Source: Epiperipatus broadwayi
Taxonomy: Eukaryota; Onychophora; Udeonychophora; Euonychophora; Peripatidae
DNA length: 64,000 nucleotides
Assembly: GCA_028023455.1 (NCBI GenBank)
Contig: JAQFVV010006425.1
Location: forward strand, 1,550,001 to 1,614,000
Direction of reading: 5' to 3'
The stretch's first letter is position 1, and each line of letters starts with the position of its first letter. Position numbers and translations under genes: made by a program. The notes under the pieces are model-generated. The model worked only from the letters and a program-made list of their open reading frames with translations. It was not told where the DNA came from and did not search any database. Positions 12,531 through 27,044 of the stretch are shown piece after piece.

Positions 12531-12800
12531 TAGATTAATCATTAAGCCAATAAACATCACATGATCACCATTTCTTATGCTTGCTTATAACTGTTATTAA
12601 AACAGGCAAAACTATCTATATGTATTGCCATTCAGTGCAAGCCAGAGTAATAAATGGATGCCAGAAGGCTTGTGCATAAAATCCCCATCTAGTGCCTACT
12701 AGTTTGGGGATATTGGATGAGTAGGAAGATGCACAAGCCTTCTGGCATCCATTGATTACTCTGGCTTGCACTGAGTGACAATATGTATAGATTAATCATT
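12531..12800. mobile_element. Retrozyme-like element R1, 5'-inverted copy with 13-bp target-site duplication
   Basis: The insertion lies between identical 13-mers TAGATTAATCATT at 12531-12543 and 12788-12800. The left part (12544 to about 12693) is the 3' portion of the R1 repeat on the minus strand and starts exactly at its 3' end (AAGCCAATAAA). The right part (about 12694-12787) is a plus-strand segment beginning inside the ribozyme (CTAGTTTGGGGATATTGGAT). The two halves share about 55 bp in inverted orientation, so the DNA can fold back. A 3' part in one orientation followed by an inverted 5' part is the signature of twin priming during target-primed reverse transcription. Confidence 0.8.
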
Positions 12801-14879
12801 GTTATAAGAATGCAAATATATGGATTTAAATGAATTCATTTTATATTTTTAAAGTTGTACATTTAACATTAGACACGAATAAGACATGACATATTAATAT
12901 GAGATGGTTTGAAATATGCAACTTTTTTGACAGTTTTGCTGGGTGTAAACTAAAATAATTATGTTTATCAAACTGCTTTATAGATTTTTTTGTCTTTAAA
13001 TATACAGCTACTAACAATAATAAATAAAAATGGCTTCTAAGCTATTTCTCCAATCAAATGTTTCGTTTAGCTTTACTCCTGCATATTATTTCAAAAGCCC
13101 ACAAATATTTTAATGACACATTTTTTATATAAGTATTTATTTAAATAAATCTTGATTAAATGGATAAATGATTTTTTTATTATCAAGCTGCTAAATATTA
13201 TATTCCAATTAGTTTTTTGTTGTAAAATTATTTGTAATATAAAATAACTAAAACATCATATGACCACCATTTTCTATGCCTACTACTGTATAGAGAGTTA
13301 AATTATTTATAATATACATTATATGGATATACAGGAATATCCTTTTTTTTCATCTTCAACATAATTTTATTTAAAATGGAAGGATAGAATCTTTATTTGT
13401 AACTATATTGTGTGCATGAGTTGAAAGCACTTTAATATTATGAGCTAATCATTTGCCTATATAAAGAATATTAGATATGTAGACATTCTAATTTAAAGTC
13501 TATATCTAAACTTTAATTGAGTGTAATAATTTCTAGCCTAATAAAAACGGTTAATACTTATATATATTTAATGAATTATATATAATATAATTCTTATGAA
13601 TTATATATTTTCTGCAAATATTATCTATATAAAATGAATTTCTATAATATACTGTATTTAAAAATCGATTTGTTTTTAAATTATTTATTTAACGTTGTTT
13701 TATTCTTTGCACAGCTGATAGTAGAGGGGGACATCTCAATTCATAAACTAGTATGCTTAATTTTCACTTCCAAGTTTTAATCATTTTCAAATTTTGTGCT
13801 TTAAAGTTTCATTTGATAATTAGCATATTTTTTTGGGTGTGTTTATTTCATATAATTGAGAAAGTAAAAAGCTAAAAAATAGTAGAACTTTAATTTTTTG
13901 CTGTGTTTATACACATATATTAAGGATTAAAGTAATTAATCCTTTGTAAACGATTGAGTTTACTTAGATTGCACGAACTTAATTAAATTATTTCACTTCT
14001 ACGTCTTCCCAATGGAAGAACAAATCACAAACTTGTAATCATTTGTATGATTTCAATTTCTGTTAATTCTCATACACACATTAAAAATATAAAAATATAA
14101 ATTACAAACAAAAATTTTCACTACAATTGTTATGTATTATTAACAAGAATACTGTAATTATAGCAACTTATTAGACTCCCCTCCCCTTCTTCTACTTTTG
14201 CAAGTTCTTGAATCAAAAAATAGAATATTAAAGATTACAACTGCGTTGGTTAGCGACACGTTAAAGGTATAAAATATATATAGTTAACATTTCCCAGATA
14301 TTTTTCATTATATTACAATTTGAATTAATTAAAAAAATCAATTAAGCATATAAAAATGGTGTAACAAAAAAACAGATAATCAATATGATTTATGTTATTT
14401 GTAGAATAAAACAAAAGCCAAAAAAGTATAAAAATAATATAGTATGTTTGAAAATATAAAATAAATAATTTACAGAGAAATAAAACCGAGTATACAACGA
14501 TGAAAAAATATTTTCAGTATGAGTTCTTCATAAAAAAACTTGACAGCAATACCCCCAAAAAGGTGTCAATGTTTTTTAAAAAACATCAGAATTATTTCGT
14601 AAGTGAAAAGTTTCAAACATGAATATAGAGATGAGACCAAATGCAAATCCATAAAAAATACATTTCAGATAGCAATTACTGTAATTGGAATTCGAATGTC
14701 ATTCACAAACACAATAAAGAACTTTTGATTCATGTCTTGTTAAGAAATTTTTAAACACATGTGCTCTACATACCATTAAATAAGTTTACAAAAAGTGTTT
14801 GTTTAAAGTTTACTCTCAGCCTCAAGAACAAAAACATTTGATAATATTTATAGAATCATATAGTTACACGAAATAAAAA
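12801..14879. other. AT-rich non-coding DNA, nothing assigned
   Basis: Only short ambiguous frames; no family recognised. AT content is extreme near 13560-13680. Confidence 0.45.
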
Positions 14880-15290
14880 AAATAAAATGTACAGCCTGTC
14901 CACAATTTGAACAAATGTATGATTTTTCCACTGTGTTTTTTTTTTGCCATACATTTCACTTATTTTCAGCCTTTGTAGAATTTAAGTTTTTATGGATTAG
15001 CATTTGGTCTCATTCTAAAACATTATTTACCTCTACAATTCAACTTTTAGCAATTTTTTATAAAACACAATTTTTTATCTGTGTAATGCTTACAGCAACA
15101 TTTCCAAGAAGATTGACACATTTTGAATTTAATGTAAATTAACTTCTTAGAGTTTTCATAATTTAGTGATTTGATTGTTAGGCTTGTTAATTTTGTAATT
15201 TAATTTATTATGAAATTGCATTTGCCCTCACCACTAACATTGTTTTTTTTTTTAAAGAATGTTTACATTTATCACACTTATTGAAATTAC
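14880..15290 (-). pseudogene. Possible decayed C2H2 zinc-finger gene fragment
   Basis: On the minus strand three short blocks resemble the tandem C2H2 zinc-finger pattern. NKCDKCKHS lies at about 15258-15282. SGEGKCNF lies at about 15214-15237, where the standard linker reads TGEKPYxC. EKSYICSNCG lies at about 14897-14930. Stops and frame changes separate the blocks, and a T11 run (A11 on the coding strand, 15244-15254) interrupts the first finger. Large clusters of such genes and pseudogenes are common in several lophotrochozoans. The matches are short and the frame is broken, so chance resemblance is possible. Confidence 0.35.
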
Positions 15291-16628
15291 TTGTTTTTCA
15301 ATTATTGTTTGTTCATTAAATATATTATTTTAAAGTTTGTTTTGTAAATGAATTATTTTCATATTCTTAAACATTATTTTCATATTTTATTTTTGTCTTA
15401 TAATCATTTCTAACAAAGTTTCTATGGAATGTTTATTTTGTTTGTATCTATTGAAAATATCAGACTTATTAACCTTTTTTGTTTGTTAAAATTTATTTTA
15501 AGGTTTGTTTTCTATACACATTATATAATTTCACTTTTAAAATGTTTATTTTCATTATTTTTGGTTTTGATTTATTTAATAACAAAAATGAATAATATTA
15601 ATTCTTTTTTCTTTGATAGATTGGGATATGGATGGTAGTTCCATCTGTGTGTATAGCACACATGGAACTAACACCAACATTTTCTATAATCAGTGCACAC
15701 ATATTCATACACAATAAAAACAATACATCACAAACTTGTAAAATAAGATCAGTTACTATAAATACTGAACAGCTAGTTATGATATTTTAAAAAATACAAT
15801 TCTTATTAGACAAACAATTTCTACAAATTACATGATTGAAACAATCAAAATAATAAAATGTGCAAAGTAACAGTAATTATTAGAATGAAAATTAGCCACT
15901 TAATAATACATATTATGTAATAATTGTAAAAAAAAGATGGGAAACCCATTAAAATTGTCATTAGACACGTTGAATAGAATGCAAATAAATACAAATTATA
16001 TATTAACATAAAAGCAATAAACATAAAGGGTCTTGGAAAAAAATAATTAGGAAAAATAAAATTGATGGAATAATGTAAAGACAGAAGTAGATATATAAAA
16101 TGTTTGCATATTTTGAAATGGCATAGCTAGTAAATATGGCTGTTAAAAAAAAATCAGAATATGGTTTTCAAACTATGATTATAATTTTAAAAAGATATAT
16201 TTAAAATATACATTTATTCTTGTATTCAACAAAAAAGATTTTTAAAAAAAATAATTATGGTTTTTGAAAGAATATAGTAAAAATTGTATGATTAGACCTA
16301 AAATATTTATAAAGAATAATTCAAGACATTTATTGAATTGAGAAAAAAAATCTTGAAGAAGGTTTTACAGAAAATGTTGAAATTTGTTTGAACATAAATG
16401 TTGAATGAAATGATGATTTTAATTAACAAAGTGTAATTTTTTGGATCACAAAACAAAACAAAAATTCTTAAAATAATTTATACTAAAGCATGTGAAAGGG
16501 AATCTGCAGTTCATGAGCCATGTGCAATTCTTTGGCTCCAAGATTATAACTCTTTCAATTATGATAAACATAAACAAATTTTTATTTTTTTCTTGTAATT
16601 TGTTAATAAATATTTTTGTAACTCCAGG
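15291..16628. other. AT-rich non-coding DNA, nothing assigned
   Basis: The open frame at 15429-15638 is low-complexity Leu/Phe/Ile sequence and has no support. A small hairpin, CCATCTGTGTGTATAGCACA followed by CATGG, lies near 15640-15670. Confidence 0.4.
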
Positions 16629-16936
16629 AAAGAAATAATGCTATTAAAATAGACTAGTTTCTGGCTTGTTTTTGGCTTGAAATGATGATCATATGATGTT
16701 TATTGGCTTAAAATCAATCCTGCTTAATAGGATAGTGGTGGCTATGGTTATTAAGGAACCAAAGACACCAAAATGTATGGGTACTGAACTGAGTTTAGAC
16801 CAATATGACTATATAAGCTAATGAGCTTGGCTTGAAAATATTATTATGTTTTCAATTTAAGACTCATAATTTTGTAGTTAAGTAGAGATAAAATATAGCT
16901 GTTGGAGGGTTGCATTAGATCTTAAAATGTAGGTGC

Positions 16937-17017
16937 AGTGCTCTCAGATCCAAGGCTCCAGACTGATGGAGGCGTCAAGCCAGAAACTAGTCTGGGGATA
17001 ATGGATGAGTAGACACT
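16937..17017 (+). ncRNA. Type I hammerhead ribozyme (R1, unit A)
   Basis: The core reads CTGATGG (16963-16969), with A9 changed to G. Stem II is AGGC-GTCAA-GCCA, then GAAA and the palindromic stem III ACTAGT, ending in a classical GTC at 16990-16992, so cleavage is predicted after 16992. ATCCA pairs with TGGAT in the outer stem I, but the inner stem is partly mismatched. The copy is probably inactive. Confidence 0.75.
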
Positions 17018-17391
17018 AGATGGGGATTTTATTCACAAACCTTCTGACATCCATTGATTACTCTGGTTTGCACTGAATGACAATACCATATGGAGAGTTT
17101 TGCCTGTTTTAATAACAATTATAAGAAAGCATAAGAAATGGTAATCATGTGATGTTTATTGGCTTAAAACCAATCCTGCCTAATAGAATAGTGGTGTCTA
17201 TGGTTATTAAAGAACTAAAACACCAAAATGTATGGGTACTGAACTGAGTTTAGACCTATATTACTATATAAGCTAATGATCTTGGATTGAAAATATTATT
17301 GTGTTTTCAATTCAAGTCTCATAGTTTTGTAGTTAATTAGAGATAAAAGGTGGCTGCTGGAGGGTTGCATTAGATCATAAGATCTAGGTGC

Positions 17392-17472
17392 AGTGCTTTC
17401 AGATCCAAGGTTCCTCACTGACGAAGGCCATAAGCTAGAAACTAGTATGGGGATATTGGATGAGTAAGCACT
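17392..17472 (+). ncRNA. Type I hammerhead ribozyme (R1, unit B)
   Basis: The core CTGACGA (17418-17424) and GAAA (17438-17441) are intact. Stem I is long and well paired in three blocks: TCCTCA with TGGGGA next to the core, ATCCAA with TTGGAT, and AGTGCTT (17392-17398) with AAGCACT (17466-17472), separated by small internal loops. Stem III is the palindrome ACTAGT and cleavage is predicted after A17447. Stem II (AGGC against GCTA) has an A-A mismatch at its base, its main weakness. Internal loops in stem I are typical of fast natural hammerheads, where they contact loop II. Confidence 0.82.
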
Positions 17473-17635
17473 AGATGGGGGATTTTATGCCTAAGCCTTC
17501 TGACATCCATTGATTACTCTGGCTTGCACTGAGTGGCTATATTGTATTGAGAGTTTTGCCTGTTTTAATAACAGTTATAAGCAAGCATAGGAAATGGTGT
17601 TCATGTGATGGTTTATTGGCTTAAAGAAATAATGC

Positions 17636-18661
17636 ACTTTTACCACATTGGTTCTTATATTCAGCTTTATTACAGGATAATAATAGTGGATAGGATAGAA
17701 AAATATTTAAAAATATAAATTTGTGAACAAAATATATAGTCAACACAATCTTTTAGTTTTGCTTATTTTTAAAAGAAGTTTAGTCTTTGTTATATGTACA
17801 CTGATTATGTTATATTCCATTACTAAAATGAGTGTTCAAATACAACCACAAATACTCAGCTCATATTTTTCATCAATCAATTTTTAATCTCCTTTGTAGT
17901 TCTTTTAATTTATTGTTCAGGATATAGCAAAATCGTTTTTATATTAAAAAAAACTGGCAACTCTTGCATTAAAAAATAATCTGATTATAATTTGCATTTC
18001 CTCTGCTATCTTAAAAGAGTTATCAAATGTATATAATTGCATTTTAAACACAATTTGGAATTTCTCTTTTTATTTGTAATCCTTTGTTAGATTCTTAGTA
18101 TTTTTAAATGATGTGATTATATACATTTGGATATTCTTCATCACATTTTGAACATCAATTTCATATGAACATTAAATGCAATGTTACTACATTATTACAT
18201 ATTTCAAGTTACATCAAGTCATACAATAATTTAAGATTTTTTTTAAGTACATACAAATAGCAATGTGTTTATACATATCTCTAATATTCATCTAAAGTTA
18301 GTATGTATTTTTGATGAGATATTTAAAAAAACTATGACTCATAGGTTGAAATTATTTTTTAAATTTAAATTTATAATTTTTCATACTTCTCTAAGTAACA
18401 AAAAGTAAAATACTGGTAAAAATATAATGAAAAATGACTGTGTTCAAATTGGAAAGATTTGACTATTTATAAATAATTATCGTGCATATTATTCAATTTA
18501 TTACACACACACTATATATATATATATATATATATAATAATACATATAATAGTAATTAATTATTATATACAGTCCTTTAATTGGCAGAAGCCCTTTCAGT
18601 TAATTCCTTAACCCACCTCAATTGCTGTTAAATTCAAAAAACAAAATGAAATCAACCATCA
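17636..18661. other. AT-rich non-coding DNA, nothing assigned
   Basis: It includes a (TA)n run at about 18514-18536. No gene or repeat family recognised. Confidence 0.45.
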
Positions 18662-19075
18662 TCAACTTAAATCCCATAAAATCTGAATTTTAATGTTAGC
18701 AGCTTGTCTGTTAATTATATTCATTTTATTTTTATTTACTAAAATTTCCTTCATAATTTTTCTTTTATTATGGTTTCTCTTTTCATGAAAAATCTTAACA
18801 CTTTCAAATATCAAACTTAAATTTATATTAACATGTCCTTTCATGATCCGAGAAAACCAAATCATTATTATTTTTACTTTTCACATGCTTGTAAAACAAC
18901 ACATGCCCCTTTAATCTTTTTTTCAATACTGCACCTCAATTCCACTATACATGATAACATACATCAGAAAAAACTTGATATACAACATTACTTTTTTGCT
19001 TCACATGTATGACATTTTTAGAATTATTCACTAATTTATTAACATTATTTATAACACAAAATGAAACATTAAACA
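18662..19075 (-). pseudogene. PLE-A GIY-YIG endonuclease pseudogene
   Basis: The minus strand encodes, in broken frames, the same protein as 143-715. A VNKLVNNSK-like block lies near 19030, a decayed YIG segment (YIVELRCSIEKK) near 18935, a DHER block near 18845, and a 67-residue open tail at 18662-18865 containing ERNHNKR-like residues (here KRNHNKRKIMKE) and QAANIKIQILWD. In-frame stops and the lost YIG motif show it is inactive. It probably represents a 5'-truncated insertion. Confidence 0.75.
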
Positions 19076-19080
19076 CATTC

Positions 19081-21639
<2,559 letters not shown>

Positions 21640-21742
21640 ATAAGTAGTTTGAGTAGCAGAACTGCATTTGTCATAATCAATCCTAGGACTTCCTAATCCC
21701 AAGCCACATGATGCACTAACTATGCTACCACTTGGAGTACTG
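21640..21742 (-). mobile_element. Possible decayed tRNA-derived SINE
   Basis: The minus strand contains GTGGTAGCATAGTTAGTGCA, resembling a tRNA A-box region, followed about 30 bp later by GGATTGATTAT, a decayed B-box. The order and spacing match the SINE copies at 40.0 and 42.4 kb, but identity is low and no target-site duplication is clear. Confidence 0.4.
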
Positions 21743-24700
21743 TTTTGACCTTATACACAATTTTAAAGTAGTATCTTAAATTGTGATATGTCATTGAATT
21801 TCAAATCTGGAGTGTTGTTTTTTTGAACACACAAAAATTGTATTGATGATTATCTAATTAATTTTTGTAACATAATTAATTATAATATTTTAATAAAGAG
21901 TCTTACAAAACTATAGAGGTAGTGGGTTCATTACTGCAATTAATGTATGGATATATTTTCCCAATCAGAAATTCTAACTCATTGGGACTTTCAAGTAATA
22001 AGAATACTCATAATAATCAAAAATCAAGACACACTTTTGCTGATGTTGTTTTGAAAAACGTAAATATGATTCTGAATATATGAAGAATGCATTTTGGAAA
22101 AGTTCACAGTTCATTAGATCAAATTCTTTGAAAATAATCAGTTTCTTATTCTTGGTGTAATTTTATTATGGATTACAATTTTGATAAAGATCTTGCTTAT
22201 TTTAAAGCTTGTTATGAATTAGTTAGTTCTGTTTGTATATTTGAATTGTATGTTGTTATTTTTATTAGATTGACATTACTAAATTTTTAGGAATTTAAAG
22301 AACATCCAACTGATTATTTGTTTTAGTTTTTCTTATTCATTAGAAAATAAAAATTGGCATAGTACTAGTTCTGATTAAAATCACTGATATCTGATAACAA
22401 CAGAACATATGATTATTCAGGAAATTTTATTTTAAATAATATATATGCTCACTTCACAGATACTGTAAGCTTCTAATAATGATTTTCTCAGTATTTTGGA
22501 CATGTTAAAATACATGTTACATGTTTTGTTATAGTGGTAGACTAGCTTATTATAGAGCTCAAGGTTTATGCATCACATCCAAACTTTAACCCTTCTAATG
22601 TTTGAAACTCTTGAATTCTTAAACAATACACCATTCAATTATTGTGCCCTGTATGATTTAGTGAAGTTGCAGAGTGATAGATTCTGGAATCAAGATTTAA
22701 GAATGATCATCCAGCTTCATAACTTCTGAGGTCTCACATCTTATGAATTTCTGAGCAATAAACCATTTGATTTTATTATAATGTTATTTAGTTTGTAGAA
22801 ATGAAGAAATGTTTATAAAGTACTAGCTTCACTTAATCATTTAATCAAATAATGGTTCAACAATTAAATAATAAAATAACAGTTTTCTAAGGAGGTCATG
22901 TGACATTTGAACACAAGAAGTGAAGGACTGATATTAGATCTTTTAGGTTTCAATCTGTTATTTTAGGTTGCATTACATTGAATAAGGAAATCATCAATTT
23001 ACTGCTACAAGATACCGCATACATGATCTGATAAATGATTAATCACTTCTAGTTGTTGAAATGAATGCAAGTCAAATTTATTTGGAAAAAAAAATGTTGT
23101 AGGAACTCCATCAATTTTGTTATAATAACTATACTGTAATTTGTTTGATGTTTGTCTTTTTTAAATGTTGTACTCAAATCTATTCTGTTTGCTTTGATGC
23201 AATGATAGAATTGTGGTCTGTGATTGCTATTCTGCCTATCACTTCTATTGCTCCAGTGTTGAATGACTTTTAATTATTACTGTAATAATGTTGAATCTCT
23301 AATTTAAATTATCTTATGAAATTAGGATAAAAGTTAATAAAGTTATTACTACTTGTATAGTTTAATAGTGCAATAAAATATTCACAATAAAATTTTTGAT
23401 ACAATTAATTTTTGATTATCAATTATTTGCATTCCTCACATCCCACTATTCCATTTTTAGCATACTAATTTGTGAAGTGTTATATATTAATCTTAGCATA
23501 AACATTTTGCAAACTTTTTTTCAAATGTCCAATCCTTAAAATGTTATTTTTTAGAAAATAAAAACAACTATTATTTATTATATGTTACACCATAAATATT
23601 ATATAAGATATTTTTTTAAGTTCTTTTGTTTCATCTTTCATCTCAACTCTAATATATCCTTATCATCCACCAGTGTAGAAACTCAGGCTGCCTTCTATTT
23701 ATATGCATGTGTTTCCCACTTCAGATGAGCTAGAAATATCCAACATCTAAATCTCTTGCTCTGTTGACAGTTTGATATTTTATGGTAGAGTAGCAACCTG
23801 TTTTCAATCCTATTAAGTATCTTGTCAATAACTGCAGAGTCAGTATTGTGTTGTTGTTGTTTTAATCAATGTAACCCTCATATCTACTCCAGTTATATAT
23901 ATATATATATATATATATTGAAACAGTAAGGTCTGCTTTGCAGATCTTCGTTTCACCTTTTCTCACCTATTTTCTACCCTCATACCTTAGTTTGAACCCC
24001 AATCTATCGTAGTGTGTCTGCAATACGCTTATATACCGAAACTTCTGCCTAATTTTAAACCAGGAGTACAATGCGCATATTATATATATAATTCATTCCC
24101 AAATAAATAAAATATTATGGATTATGTATATGTTCACATAATTTAGATTTATTTAAAAAGTAGGTTATCTAAGTTGTAATTGCACACACACTATGATATG
24201 CATTTTAAAACATATCAAAATTATAAATTGTTAAAGTTATTTTGTTTGAATCTGTTTACAAATATATATTACAGTCGTAATATATTTTGATTTAAAACAA
24301 AATTCATTTAGTAAATATTCGTTTAGTAAATAGATTCAAATATTACAATTTAAAAGTAAAATAATTTTCGTTTAATTTAATAAAAGTCATTTCAAATATT
24401 TCTGTTAAAATAAATGAGGTACAATAGTTTAATTAGTTAATGTTATATAAGTTTTTCTAAAAACAGCAGATGTCAACTTAAGGTTTTCTTTAATTAGTAA
24501 AAGTAATTTTTAATTAAACCTAGTTTGTAATTCGAATGTTGACAGGAAAATTAACAAAAGAAATTAATTAATGTTGAATTCCTTTAGACATTCGAATGAT
24601 TTAATTACAGCTGATAAGTCCGATATATTTTTGTAACGCTCCAGGGCAGTTCTATTGTTAAAGTCTACTATAAAAAGAAGGTTTTTCTTTTGTTCTCCAT

Positions 24701-24780
24701 TCTTCTAATGTTTCTAAGAGAAATCATTCTGAGGTTTAATGTTTCTAATCAAAATTATTGTAGTAATTTGTAAATCTTGA
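21743..24780. other. Non-coding DNA, nothing assigned
   Basis: A (TA)n run lies at about 23895-23919. Next to it is a short hairpin (see findings). No coding family recognised, although a lone TFADVVLKN-like reading near 22035-22065 recalls LINE ORF1 linkers. Confidence 0.4.
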
Positions 24781-24820
24781 CATGACGGAGTAGAGCGCAA
24801 GAAGGCTATTTCTCTCCAAA

Positions 24821-25003
24821 ATGGTCATATGCTGCCGTAGACGATCGGAAGTTATCACACAACGAACCCTGGAACTGCTGCTGCTGTCAAAATATGAACA
24901 TTTCCAGATTTTTCTGTTAAATTATATAAAAACCTGCCGACCATCAGTCTACCCAAATTGCTTCTCCAGAGGTAACCCTAAATTAACCCAAGAGCTCTTG
25001 TGA
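24821..25003 (+). CDS. Weak candidate coding exon
   Basis: A 60-codon open frame lies in a locally GC-richer segment that belongs to no repeat family I recognise. Codon use looks more coding-like than its surroundings (ACGAACCCTGGAACTGCTGC), and the sequence CCAGAG|GTAACC at about 24966-24977 is a good splice-donor match inside the frame. It could be a first exon or a non-coding exon. The predicted peptide (starting MVICCRRRSEV) has no motif known to me. This is the only place in the window where I would look first for host transcription; confidence is low. Confidence 0.2.
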   Translation: MVICCRRRSEVITQRTLELLLLSKYEHFQIFLLNYIKTCRPSVYPNCFSRGNPKLTQELL

Positions 25004-26134
<1,131 letters not shown>

Positions 26135-27040
26135 CATCATCGAATAAATGCTTTGATCACATTCCCACTTTGTTGCTTAGTAAGCTTTTGTCCATGCTAT
26201 TCTCGAAATCAATAAATATTTTAAAACACTTAATTTTCAAATATTTTCTTAAACTTGTATAATTGCTCAAAGCAACTCACACATTTTCCTATCTCATCAA
26301 GCGCATTATTGTAATGCTATTAGCCTGAGGAATAGAATATATCACTTTGCTTTAAAACCTTTTGTCATTTATTGGAATATAATGCCCACAATTATTTAAT
26401 ACACATCCCTGTCTCATATAAGCAGACATTAGCATTATATATATAATTTATATAAATAAATTTTGTGAAATTATTTAAAACTAAATTTGATATCTTATTT
26501 TATTGATTCCTATCACTGTCTCGGTCTATATATATATATTTTGCATTTCTTTTGTAAATCCATAGACGTTAATTAGCCACCCAAGCTTCTTTTAGTATAG
26601 AGTCTTTTGTTTCTCCCTGACCACCAGGCACCGGTCAAAGGTTATACTAGTAGTGGTATCAGATGCATTATCATGTAGATGGTGCTGTGAAATTTGATTT
26701 TAGATTCGAACTTAGTATATCTAGAAGGCAACCCCTCCTAGAATGTTCGTTTCATGTCCGGGGTTTGAATTCTGCAGTGTGTTAGCAAGATAGACAATTC
26801 TGACTGTTACAATATATATATATATATATATATTATTTTAACCCTTTTAAATAGTTGAGATAAACAACAGAAGCAAATTTATTTTTTTAGAGCTAAACTT
26901 CAAGATAAGAAGCTCTATAAACAAAATTTATTGGATCTATGCTGATGAATACAGATATGAGTCTTTTTTGTGTTTGTCTGAAGATTTGTGATGATAACAT
27001 TTTAAGAGTAATTATATGTTGGATTATTTCCGTCAACTAA
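26135..27040. other. Non-coding DNA, nothing assigned
   Basis: A less AT-rich piece at 26570-26780 contains a B-box-like GGGGTTTGAATTC near 26758, but no convincing A-box. A (TA)n run lies at 26813-26832. Confidence 0.4.
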
Positions 27041-27044
27041 TATT

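Larger units (their letters stand above)
16629..17635 (+). mobile_element. Retrozyme-like element R1, 456-bp tandem with 13-bp target-site duplication
   Basis: Insertion 16642-17622 is flanked by identical AAAGAAATAATGC at 16629-16641 and 17623-17635. It consists of just over two units with a period of 456 bp: GATG(G)TTTATTGGCTTAAA recurs at 16695, 17151 and 17607. The element ends exactly at TTTATTGGCTT, the same end as the 12.5-kb copy. No protein is encoded; each unit carries a hammerhead ribozyme. The extreme 5' end has a 17-bp inverted fragment of the ribozyme (GACTAGTTTCTGGCTTG, 16652-16668). Tandem units, hammerhead and target-site duplication together match metazoan retrozymes, inferred to arise by reverse transcription of a circular RNA. 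Confidence 0.85.
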
